Shown here piece by piece: positions 7,512 through 14,052 of a stretch of DNA of 14,052 nt; the stretch's first letter is position 1; each line of letters starts with the position of its first letter. The notes beneath the pieces are model-generated. The model saw nothing but the letters and a program-made list of their open reading frames with translations, made no database searches and was not told where the DNA came from. This stretch comes from an uncultured Prevotellaceae bacterium (GTDB taxonomy: Bacteria > Bacteroidota > Bacteroidia > Bacteroidales > Bacteroidaceae), in assembly GCA_937892315.1 (NCBI GenBank), contig CALAVF010000022.1, positions 1 through 14,052 of the forward strand, given 5' to 3'. The translations under genes and the position numbers were made by a program.

Positions 7512-9109
7512 TGTTCTGGGGTTTCTGGGATTGAGGATGGGGCTTCAAGGTCGGAATCAGGTGCAGGGTCGGAATCCGCCACATCTGCGGCAGAGGTGCC
7601 TGCATCAGCCGTGTCTATGGCAGGAGCATCTGTGTCAGCAACGTCCGACGGTTTACCGCTTTCCGATGCTTCAAGCAATTGATTGAGCAATTGGGTAATC
7701 AAGTCCGTGTTGGTCAGCATCTGGTCAACGTGCTGCTTCATCTCGGCTTCGGTGAAATGCTGATGCCCCTTCCAGATGGTTTCTGCCTCACGAGCGATGG
7801 CACTAACAGGCTGTTCCATCCGGTCTGTCATATTGTAGATGAATGCCGTCTTCACGCGGTCAGCCTCTTTTGCCAGTTCATTGGCATGAAGCAATTCCTT
7901 GTTGCGTTCGGTCAACGTGCTGGTGGAATGATGCAGTTTGCTGATGTAACTTGCCAATGACTTCTGCATCTTGAAGAAACTGTGCTGCAAATAGCCAATC
8001 TCGTCCTGCTGACGGCTGTCGGGAATCGGGTCGTCGAAGTTTCCTTCCGCAATTTGCTGTGCCGAGCGTGCCAAGTGTCTGAGCGGACGCAGGCTTTCAC
8101 GAATGATGTAGAGACAGAAGAACAGAAGCAGCAGAAGTCCAACGACGGTAATGATCATGAGCACTTTCTGCAACTGGTTGTAAGGTTCAAAAATATCTTG
8201 TTCCGGACAAACGATGGCAACACTCCAGCCAAGTTCCTTGAAAGGCTTGTAGAACACATAGTTGTCTTCGCCATTGAGATGGAATACCTTATATCCGCTC
8301 TCGCCGGCAATCATTGCTTCGCCCAGGGCTGTTCGCATCGTATCGGGCTCTTCGAGCGTCGGTGTGAAAATGGTCTGGTAGAACAGTTTGGTTGAGTCGG
8401 GATGCACAAGAAAAGTGCCGCCATTGCCCACCAACATGCAATAGGAGTTGGGGAACGGTTTGGCGTTCAAGATGGTCTGCGAGAACCAGTTCAAAGAGAG
8501 GTCCACCGAAAGAATGCCCACCACCCGATTGTCATGGTCGTGAATGGGTTGGCAATAGGAGGTGATAACGTCTGCCACCTGAATACCGCCGGTATCGTAC
8601 TCGCGGAACGGTTCTACCCAATAGGGTTTGTCAAGCAGTTTCGGGATGAGATACCAATCCATGCAATAATATTCGTAGAGGGCGTTGCCCTCCTGTTCCG
8701 TCTCGATACTGTCTCTGCCATTGTAGGAGTAAGCGGAGAAAACACGCCCTTTCGACGGATAGTAATAAGGCTCGAACGCAATGGAACAGCCGTTGAAGTC
8801 CGGGTTATTCTCCAGAATCTTGCGGCTGAAGGTAAACATCGAGTCGGGGGTGCTGATGTGCTTTTCGACAAGCCATTTCATATTGTCGGCAGCCACCTCC
8901 ACCTTGTGCAACGTGTTGTCGATATGCAGCACCGTACTCTCCAGCGTCTGCGTGGCTTTCTCCATCGCCTCTTCCTTCACAGCCTGACGGGAATAGTGGA
9001 ACATGATGCCAAGAGATGCCAGAAAGAGTGCCGCCACACTAAGTACCACCCAAAAACTGAGTTTGGCGGACAAGGATTGCTGTAGGTTATGGATGATGTT
9101 CATTTTCAT
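7508..9109 (-). CDS. dCache-HAMP receptor with degenerate kinase core
   Basis: A 533-residue paralogue of the kinase that follows it. It has a transmembrane helix at about 19-37 and a periplasmic double-Cache domain (40-300) sharing GCSIAFEP, IETEQEG, VITSY and SVDLSLNWFSQTI with its partner. A second helix (about 314-335), HAMP (336-390) and a coiled coil with ELAKEADRVKTAF follow. The dimerisation helix aligns without gaps to the partner: TAFIYNMTDRMEQPV (421-435) against TAFMQDITHQVRTPL (420-434). This puts Asp429 where the catalytic His should be and loses the RTPL sequence. No N, G1 or G2 box follows. Instead the protein ends in a low-complexity tail (486-533) with 13 acidic residues, one basic residue and no aromatics. 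It cannot autophosphorylate by the known mechanism and is probably a sensory or regulatory partner. Start ATG at 9109; another ATG two codons on is equally plausible. It lies eight bases after the binding-protein stop. This is not an obvious frameshift, because the stop overlaps the next start and no spare ATPase-coding sequence is present. Confidence 0.88.
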   Translation of the reverse strand: MKMNIIHNLQQSLSAKLSFWVVLSVAALFLASLGIMFHYSRQAVKEEAMEKATQTLESTVLHIDNTLHKVEVAADNMKWLVEKHISTPDSMFTFSRKILENNPDFNGCSIAFEPYYYPSKGRVFSAYSYNGRDSIETEQEGNALYEYYCMDWYLIPKLLDKPYWVEPFREYDTGGIQVADVITSYCQPIHDHDNRVVGILSVDLSLNWFSQTILNAKPFPNSYCMLVGNGGTFLVHPDSTKLFYQTIFTPTLEEPDTMRTALGEAMIAGESGYKVFHLNGEDNYVFYKPFKELGWSVAIVCPEQDIFEPYNQLQKVLMIITVVGLLLLLFFCLYIIRESLRPLRHLARSAQQIAEGNFDDPIPDSRQQDEIGYLQHSFFKMQKSLASYISKLHHSTSTLTERNKELLHANELAKEADRVKTAFIYNMTDRMEQPVSAIAREAETIWKGHQHFTEAEMKQHVDQMLTNTDLITQLLNQLLEASESGKPSDVADTDAPAIDTADAGTSAADVADSDPAPDSDLEAPSSIPETPEQ

Positions 9110-9117
9110 TTGAGTTA

Positions 9118-10053
9118 TTATTTGCCCATCAGTTCGTTATAGGTCACTTGTCGTGGCAGGATGCCACCTTCACGCATCAGTTGGCTCGCCTGTTTCACCA
9201 TGTCGGGACGCAAACGAAACTCGCGTTTGCCTGAATCGGGGTCCTTCTGCAATCGCAGTATCTCCTGAAGCATCAGTTTCTGGAGCACTCGATTGGTCGG
9301 TGCATGGCTTTTTTCCACATATTTCATGACAATGTCCAATGCCTCGTCTGGATGAGCGGCAGCCCATTCCCACCCCCGTTTGCTGGCTTCAGCAAAGGCA
9401 GCAGTCTGATAGCGGTGGGTCTTATAGTATTCGGCCTTCACATACACACCGTTCTCTTGAATGTTGTAACCATGATCGCTGAAACGGTAGATGCACTCTT
9501 CCGACATCTTGAAACCAGCCTGCTTCAACTGGTAATATTCGGCATAACTCACCACCATCATGGCATCAACGGCTCCCGAAAGGAAGAGGTTAATATTGCT
9601 GGAGAAGTGTATCCAGTCGTAATGCATCTTCTCACGCTTGTCCATAATCTTACCCAAATAATTAGGTTCCGAGTTGTACACAGCCACCCGTTTGCCTCCC
9701 AATAAAAGGGGATTCTTGCCATAGCGTGACACAATGAGGTAACTGCTGTTCATCGAGGTTTGCAAAATATTCACCAGAGGCTTGCCATGTGCCATGATAT
9801 CCATCGCCGACATGAGGGAAAAGATGGCAGCATCACATTCGTCGGCTTCCAGACGATGATACACCGAACTGGTGAGCGACGGGTACTGAATCTCCACATC
9901 CAAGCCCACTTCGCGGTAGAATCCCTTCTCCTTTGCCACATAATAGCCTGCAAACTCCGCCTGTGCCGTCCATGCCGTGGTGAGCACAAACCGTTCTGCC
10001 CTTGCCATACAAGAACACAACGTCAACAGCCAAAAAGCGATAAAACATCTCAT
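9118..10053 (-). CDS. NMT1/THI5-like periplasmic solute-binding protein
   Basis: Predicted exported solute-binding protein of 311 residues, type II periplasmic-binding fold. The N-terminus MRCFIAFWLLTLCSCMARAERF is a signal peptide, probably cut after Ala-Arg-Ala. An LCSC stretch is a marginal lipobox, so a lipoprotein is possible. The mature start reads TTAWTAQAEFAGYYVAKEKG, followed by FYREVGLDVEI, the hallmark of the NMT1/THI5-like family, whose members bind thiamine pyrimidine precursors, taurine or aromatic sulfonates, riboflavin and others. The ligand here cannot be read. Such proteins normally feed an ABC transporter, but none is encoded nearby; the gene is instead followed eight bases later by two dCache receptors in the same direction. 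That context suggests a role in signal sensing. An ATG at 10065 is an alternative start. A GTG at 10137 keeps the frame open, but lies upstream of the candidate promoter and adds no family sequence. Tandem TAA TAA stops end the gene. Confidence 0.88.
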   Translation of the reverse strand: MRCFIAFWLLTLCSCMARAERFVLTTAWTAQAEFAGYYVAKEKGFYREVGLDVEIQYPSLTSSVYHRLEADECDAAIFSLMSAMDIMAHGKPLVNILQTSMNSSYLIVSRYGKNPLLLGGKRVAVYNSEPNYLGKIMDKREKMHYDWIHFSSNINLFLSGAVDAMMVVSYAEYYQLKQAGFKMSEECIYRFSDHGYNIQENGVYVKAEYYKTHRYQTAAFAEASKRGWEWAAAHPDEALDIVMKYVEKSHAPTNRVLQKLMLQEILRLQKDPDSGKREFRLRPDMVKQASQLMREGGILPRQVTYNELMGK

Positions 10054-10074
10054 GTTAGTTAGCATTTTGAGCCA

Positions 10075-10082
10075 CAAAGATA
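10075..10082 (-). promoter_or_regulatory. -7 element for the binding-protein/receptor operon
   Basis: TATCTTTG (10082-10075, minus strand) fits TAnnTTTG. The predicted transcript start near 10069 gives a leader of about 15 bases to the ATG at 10053, or nearly none to the ATG at 10065, which favours 10053. A TTTTTG stretch lies upstream, but at 15-base spacing, shorter than the usual 19-21. Confidence 0.55.
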
Positions 10083-10136
10083 CAAAAAATATGTGAACAA
10101 AAACATCTTTCTGACAATTTATTTCAAAAAAGGACA

Positions 10137-10149
10137 CTTTTTCAAAAAG
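10137..10149. promoter_or_regulatory. Perfect 13-base inverted repeat in divergent promoter region
   Basis: CTTTTTCAAAAAG is a perfect inverted repeat with 6-base arms around a central C. It lies between the two divergent -7 elements, just upstream of the + strand one, where a regulator could affect the amidase gene. In such an AT-rich spacer it could equally arise by chance. Confidence 0.25.
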
Positions 10150-10155
10150 TTTTTA

Positions 10156-10163
10156 TAATTTTG
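10156..10163 (+). promoter_or_regulatory. -7 element for the carbamoylputrescine amidase gene
   Basis: TAATTTTG (10156-10163) fits TAnnTTTG and lies 20 bases before the ATG at 10184. The predicted transcript starts near 10169, leaving a leader of about 15 bases. No TTTG -33 element is seen at the standard spacing. Confidence 0.5.
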
Positions 10164-10183
10164 CCATCAAATTAAGGAACTAC

Positions 10184-11059
10184 ATGAAAACAGGACTTAT
10201 ACAACAGGCATGTACAGCCGATGTTAAACAGAATAAGGAGCGGCTGGCAAACCATATCCGCCAAGCAGCACAGGAGGGCGCCGAACTTATCGTGCTGCAA
10301 GAACTGCACAACTCGCTGTATTTCTGTCAGACGGAGAACACAGACAACTTCGATTTAGCAGAAACCATTCCAGGGCCTTCGACAGCATTTTTCGGGCAAT
10401 TGGCTCGCGAGTTGGGTGTGGTGATTGTCACCTCGCTCTTTGAAAAACGGGCGGCAGGACTGTATCACAACACAGCGGTGGTGCTGGAGAAAGACGGCTC
10501 CATCGCAGGCAAATACCGCAAGATGCACATCCCCGACGACCCTGCCTACTACGAGAAGTTCTACTTCACACCGGGCGACTTAGGGTTCCACCCCATCCAA
10601 ACCAGCGCCGGACGGCTTGGCGTTCTCGTCTGCTGGGACCAGTGGTATCCCGAAGGAGCACGGCTGATGGCACTGCAAGGGGCAGAACTGCTCATCTACC
10701 CGACCGCCATCGGTTACGAATCGAGCGACACACCCGAGGAGCAGGAGCGTCAGCGCGAGGCATGGACAACGGTGCAGAGAGGTCATGCGGTGGCAAACGG
10801 ATTGCCCGTGATTGCCGTGAACCGCACAGGAAACGAGCCCGACCCGTCAGGACAGACGCGTGGCATCCAGTTCTGGGGAAGCAGTTTCGTGGCTGGTCCA
10901 CAGGGCGAACTGCTCTATCGTGCCCCCAAGGACGAGGAGGTGGTGGAGGTCATCGACATCGACATGAAACGCAGCGAAAACGTGCGTCGCTGGTGGCCTT
11001 TCCTCCGAGACCGCCGCATCGAAGAGTTTGGTGGATTGACACGACGATTTATTGATTAG
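10184..11059 (+). CDS. aguB: N-carbamoylputrescine amidase (nitrilase superfamily)
   Basis: Cytoplasmic carbon-nitrogen hydrolase that converts N-carbamoylputrescine to putrescine, CO2 and ammonia, the last step from agmatine to putrescine. The 291 residues match the family length. The nitrilase catalytic triad is visible: Glu40 in LQELHNSLYF, Lys113 in YRKMHIPDDP, and Cys150 in LVCWDQWYPEGAR. The strings HIPDDPAYYEKFYFTPGD and AVNRTGNEPDPSG are characteristic of the AguB branch rather than of generic amidases. Start ATG at 10184, 20 bases after a -7 element. The partner agmatine deiminase (AguA), often linked in Bacteroidota, is absent from the flanks, so the gene stands alone. Its stop is only two bases from the stop of the convergent glycosidase gene, leaving no room for a separate terminator. 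Confidence 0.93.
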   Translation: MKTGLIQQACTADVKQNKERLANHIRQAAQEGAELIVLQELHNSLYFCQTENTDNFDLAETIPGPSTAFFGQLARELGVVIVTSLFEKRAAGLYHNTAVVLEKDGSIAGKYRKMHIPDDPAYYEKFYFTPGDLGFHPIQTSAGRLGVLVCWDQWYPEGARLMALQGAELLIYPTAIGYESSDTPEEQERQREAWTTVQRGHAVANGLPVIAVNRTGNEPDPSGQTRGIQFWGSSFVAGPQGELLYRAPKDEEVVEVIDIDMKRSENVRRWWPFLRDRRIEEFGGLTRRFID

Positions 11060-11061
11060 TT

Positions 11062-12555
11062 TCAGAGTTTTACTTTTGCTGGTTTTGATTCGTTGTGGAG
11101 GCGGTCAAGTGCCGTCACCACAAAGGTTGTGCCACGTTTGGGCGATGGCACGGTGTAGCGTGTGTCTTGTGTGATGGCAACGATGTTCTCCGCCGAATTG
11201 AGGTTGATTTTCTCACCCTGCTTGAAACGGTAGATGACATACTGACGAGCCTTGTCCATTTCCCGCTTGCCCTTCGGAGCCTCCCACGAAAGGATGGTGC
11301 CTGTCATGGCGTAAGTCTTGGCAGAAAGGCTCTTGGGTTTTCCGGGGGCTTTGCCGTCAATGAAAGTCATCAAGGGCTGCAGGGCGGGTGTGGCATGGTA
11401 AACCTGTTCCAAAACGGTACGGTAGTTGCCGGGATTGTTCACCACAGCAGCGGCATACCACTGGCAAGAACCCTGCACATGGGCAAGGGCACGCTGGAGG
11501 TCGTACTTCACACGCATCTGGTGAGAAGCGGGGTTGCTGGGGTCAGCACCCTTGACGGTACGTTCCACATCCTGACCGATGAAGAGCGGACGCTGGTTGC
11601 AGTAGTCATTCCACCAATAGAGCAGTTTCTCATAATCGGCAGCCTTGGTGCCAATGTTCCAATAAATCTGCGGAATGTTGTAATCGACCCAACCCTGCTT
11701 GGTCCACAGCACGATGTCGGCATAGAGGTCGTCATAATTCTGAGTGCCGCTGGTGGCACTACCCTCCCGACAATTCTCACCCGTGGGACTGTTGCGATAG
11801 ATGCCGAAAGGAGACACGCCAAACTTGACCCACGGCTTGACGGAACGCACGAGATAGTGGAGGTCGCGGATGAGCAGGCTCACGTTGTCGCGTCGCCAGT
11901 CCTCGATGGTGGCAAATCCGCGAGGGTCTGTCTGAAAGTAAGACTCGTCGGGCAGTGCGAGACCCTTCACGGGATAGGGGTAGAAGTAGTCGTCCATGTG
12001 GATGCCGTCCACGTCGTAGTGCTCCAAGATGTCCTCCACCACCATGCAGGTGTAGGTGCGGTTCTCGGGCAAAGCGGGATTGAAAATGTAAAGTCCGTCG
12101 TACTCGAACACACGCTCGGGATGCTTCACGACGGCATGATTCACGGCAAGTTCCGTCGTGCCTTTCGTCTTGGCACGATAAGGGTTAATCCACGCATGAC
12201 ACTCCATGTTTCGCTTGTGGCACTCGTCCACCATCCACGCCAGAGGGTCCCACCCATCGGAGGGTGCAGTACCCTGTTTGCCAGTCAGATAGCGAGACCA
12301 TGGCTCGTAGTTGGAACGATAGAGTGCATCGCCCTCGGCACGCACCTGAAAGAGGATGGCGTTGATACCACACTTCTGCAAGACATCGAGTTGCGAGGAG
12401 AGCATCTGGCGTATCTGCTCGGGCGACTTGCCAAGATACTGTCCGTTGACACACTGAATCCAGGCACCACGGAACTCTCGCTTGGGGTTGGCGGCATGGA
12501 GGGTCATCCATGACAAACTCATAAAGAAAAACAAGAAAAGCGTCAAGCGTTTCAT
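11062..12555 (-). CDS. Secreted GHL10-family glycosidase (DigH/YddW-like) with C-terminal FN3-like domain
   Basis: Exported glycoside-hydrolase-like protein of 497 residues. An N-terminal signal peptide with the hydrophobic stretch LTLFLFFFMSLSWMTLHAA is followed by KREFRGAWIQCV, the usual start of the GHL10 (formerly DUF187) barrel. Other landmarks are INAILFQVRAEGDALY, CHAWINPYRA, VDGIHMDDYFYPYP (about residues 182-195, the probable active-site strand) and GVSPFGIYRN. The last roughly 80 residues, with KPKSLSA and a TILSWEAP core, look like a fibronectin-III-type domain. The E. coli relative DigH (YddW) cleaves denuded peptidoglycan glycan strands, so a peptidoglycan or related glycan substrate is plausible but not proven. 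The ATG at 12555 is chosen over an in-frame TTG six bases upstream. The start lies 50 bases downstream of the phospholipase-D-like gene, so cotranscription is likely. The AT-rich leader carries repeated GATAA-like words but no clear TAnnTTTG element. Confidence 0.9.
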   Translation of the reverse strand: MKRLTLFLFFFMSLSWMTLHAANPKREFRGAWIQCVNGQYLGKSPEQIRQMLSSQLDVLQKCGINAILFQVRAEGDALYRSNYEPWSRYLTGKQGTAPSDGWDPLAWMVDECHKRNMECHAWINPYRAKTKGTTELAVNHAVVKHPERVFEYDGLYIFNPALPENRTYTCMVVEDILEHYDVDGIHMDDYFYPYPVKGLALPDESYFQTDPRGFATIEDWRRDNVSLLIRDLHYLVRSVKPWVKFGVSPFGIYRNSPTGENCREGSATSGTQNYDDLYADIVLWTKQGWVDYNIPQIYWNIGTKAADYEKLLYWWNDYCNQRPLFIGQDVERTVKGADPSNPASHQMRVKYDLQRALAHVQGSCQWYAAAVVNNPGNYRTVLEQVYHATPALQPLMTFIDGKAPGKPKSLSAKTYAMTGTILSWEAPKGKREMDKARQYVIYRFKQGEKINLNSAENIVAITQDTRYTVPSPKRGTTFVVTALDRLHNESKPAKVKL

Positions 12556-12605
12556 ATTCAACGATTTATCAATTATCTATTGTCTGTTATCTATTCTCTA
12601 TTTTC

Positions 12606-13841
12606 TCACAAGAAAGGAGTCAACAGGTTTCCGAACCATCCCTGAAACTTCTTGCTTGCCGTTCGTGTGCCCCAATACCCTTTCTCCATCGGCTTTGAAG
12701 ACTTCAATTGTTCGTTGAACAGGTCGGTCAGTTCTTTGGTTGTCTTCTTGCTGAAAATCACGGTATTGACTTCGTAGTCACACCGCAGGGAACGGGCATC
12801 CATATTGCTGGAACCCACCGTGCAATAGAGGTCGTCCACCATCATGATTTTCGTGTGATGGAAGCCGCCATAATAAAGGTACACCTTTGCCCCACGCTTG
12901 GCGAGGTTGTTGCCCACATAGTGGGATGCCTCGGGCGTGAGCGGAATGTCGCTCTTGGCTGAGAGGAGAATCTGCACATCCACCCCACGGTCGATGGCAT
13001 CTTTCAGAGCCTTACGCACCTTGTGAGTGGGCACGAAATAGGGGTTGATGAGCAGCACCTTATGCTGTGCCGTGTTGAGCATCTCGGCAAAGAGGTCGCG
13101 GATGGCATCTGCACTGCGGAGCGGATGGCGGTCGATGATAGCAAGCCGCTGGTTGTCATGGCTCGGAATGTGCTCAGGGAAGTATTTGGCACCCGACAGG
13201 AACTCGCCAGTCGCCCTGTACCACATACGGCAGAAAATCTCGTGCAGTTCGTTCACCACCGGGCCTTCCAGATGCATGTGCATGTCGTGCCAGTCGCCTA
13301 TTTCGGGAATGCCCTCGATGTAGTAGTCAGCCACGTTCATACCGCCCGTGTAGGCAATCTTGCCGTCGATGACCACAATCTTGCGGTGGTCGCGGGGAAT
13401 GATGTGGTTGACCCACGGAAAACGGATGGGATCGAACTTGACCAACTGGATGCCGAGCGAGCAGATGGAGTCGTGCATCTGGGACTTGATGGGCTTGTTG
13501 TTGGAAGAATTGCCAAAAGCGTCGTAGAGGGCACGCACCTCGACACCCTGAGCGGCTTTCTCTGCCAGCAGATGGAAGAGAAGTCCGGCAATGGAGTCGT
13601 TGCGGAAGTTGAAGTATTCGAGGTGGATGAACGACTTGGCACCACGCACCGCCGCAAAGAGGTCCTCAAACTTATCGTGCCCCGTCTTCAGCAGGTCAAC
13701 AGAATTGCCATCGACAATGTGGACGCCACGCTGCCGCAGATGAGCCGCCATGATGCTGTCGGAGGTGGTCTGCTGAACGGTCAACTGGGCATGAAGCGTA
13801 AGCGAACAAAAGGTCAGGATGACTAAAAGTAACCTTCTCAT
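12606..13841 (-). CDS. Phospholipase D-like / cardiolipin synthase-like protein
   Basis: A 411-residue phospholipase D superfamily protein with two complete HxKxxxxD motifs: HRKIVVID (152-159), followed by GKIAYTGGMNVADYY, and HTKIMMVD (329-336), followed by GSSNMDARS. This is the arrangement of bacterial cardiolipin synthases, which condense phosphatidylglycerol with another phospholipid. Instead of the two N-terminal membrane helices of ClsA-type enzymes it begins MRRLLLVILTFCSLTLHAQ, which reads as a cleavable signal peptide with cleavage near His-Ala-Gln. The catalytic core may therefore lie in the periplasm. It overlaps the upstream SGNH hydrolase gene by four bases (ATGA), so translation is probably coupled. 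A secreted phospholipase or phosphatidyltransferase is an alternative to cardiolipin synthase, so no symbol is given. Confidence 0.88.
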   Translation of the reverse strand: MRRLLLVILTFCSLTLHAQLTVQQTTSDSIMAAHLRQRGVHIVDGNSVDLLKTGHDKFEDLFAAVRGAKSFIHLEYFNFRNDSIAGLLFHLLAEKAAQGVEVRALYDAFGNSSNNKPIKSQMHDSICSLGIQLVKFDPIRFPWVNHIIPRDHRKIVVIDGKIAYTGGMNVADYYIEGIPEIGDWHDMHMHLEGPVVNELHEIFCRMWYRATGEFLSGAKYFPEHIPSHDNQRLAIIDRHPLRSADAIRDLFAEMLNTAQHKVLLINPYFVPTHKVRKALKDAIDRGVDVQILLSAKSDIPLTPEASHYVGNNLAKRGAKVYLYYGGFHHTKIMMVDDLYCTVGSSNMDARSLRCDYEVNTVIFSKKTTKELTDLFNEQLKSSKPMEKGYWGTRTASKKFQGWFGNLLTPFL

Positions 13842-14052
13842 TTCTTTTTCTTATGACTTTTTTTCACGTAGGCATCTACCTGATTGGCAATTTCTTGCAT
13901 ACCGGCAATGGAAGGATGTCCTGCCTTCTTCTCGATGTCGTGAAGCACAATGACCGGCACCTCATAGCGGTCGCAGATTTTGAAGACCGAAGCATCGATT
14001 TCATCCCGCAAATCGCTGTTCAGGATGAAGTACATCTGTACGTTCAGGTAGC
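13838..14052 (-). CDS. SGNH/GDSL hydrolase family protein, C-terminal fragment
   Basis: Only the last 71 or so residues are in the window; the frame is open to the right edge. The sequence NVQMYFILNSDLRDEI, then VPVIVLHDIEKKAGHPSIAGM and EIANQV, matches the C-terminal region of Bacteroidota SGNH/GDSL hydrolases. GHPSIAGM would carry the catalytic His of block V, although the Asp usually three residues before that His is a Lys here. The protein ends in a lysine-rich tail (KKSHKKKK). It is the first visible gene of a set continuing with the phospholipase-D-like and GHL10 genes. Substrate and full domain structure cannot be judged from this fragment. Confidence 0.65.
   Translation of the reverse strand, partial: YLNVQMYFILNSDLRDEIDASVFKICDRYEVPVIVLHDIEKKAGHPSIAGMQEIANQVDAYVKKSHKKKK

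Noticed and set aside
7508..7660. Frameshift that removed an ATPase domain from the first receptor
   Set aside because: The next gene starts within the stop codon and has its own complete set of domains, so there is no leftover ATPase-coding sequence to restore.
11095..12513. + strand open frame of 472 codons
   Set aside because: It is antisense to the GHL10 glycosidase, which has a signal peptide and family motifs; the + strand product has no recognisable domain.
12556..12605. Promoter for the glycosidase gene
   Set aside because: The spacer is AT-rich with repeated GATAA-like words but has no clear TAnnTTTG element; read-through from the upstream gene is enough to explain expression.

Overview
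The window looks like a chromosomal segment from a Bacteroidota bacterium of the order Bacteroidales, most likely close to Prevotella or related genera. Three things point there. The gene families read like Bacteroidales versions. Several start regions carry the TAnnTTTG -7 element typical of this phylum, and the valS one also has a TTTG -33 element. Clear Shine-Dalgarno sequences are absent. No rRNA, tRNA, CRISPR array, insertion sequence or phage gene was seen, and almost everything is on the minus strand.

Layout from left to right (minus-strand genes are transcribed right to left). Positions 1-2582 hold most of valS (valyl-tRNA synthetase), cut at its C-terminus by the window edge, with a good promoter at 2605-2636. 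A 405-base gap (2583-2987) follows; it has no gene but contains two hairpins and three tandem 23-base units built on a palindromic core. Next is a two-gene unit: a class I/II aminotransferase (4238-5440) followed, two bases after its stop, by a LolC/LolE-type FtsX-family permease (2988-4235).

The centre (5589-10053) is a three-gene operon and the most interesting part. It encodes a secreted NMT1/THI5-like solute-binding protein, then a dCache-HAMP protein whose histidine-kinase dimerisation helix has Asp in place of the phospho-accepting His and which has no ATPase domain, then a full dCache-HAMP-HisKA-HATPase histidine kinase. The two membrane receptors are clear paralogues and overlap by four bases (ATGA). 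No ABC permease, ABC ATPase or response regulator accompanies them. My inference is a signalling unit in which the binding protein presents a ligand to a receptor pair of one catalytic and one non-catalytic subunit.

Opposite that operon, a + strand N-carbamoylputrescine amidase gene (10184-11059) is transcribed divergently and stands alone. It converges with the last minus-strand cluster: an SGNH/GDSL hydrolase (cut by the right edge), a signal-peptide-bearing phospholipase D/cardiolipin-synthase-like protein overlapping it by four bases, and a secreted GHL10/DigH-type glycosidase 50 bases further on. At least the last two look exported and act on lipid or peptidoglycan-type substrates, so this cluster may serve envelope maintenance.
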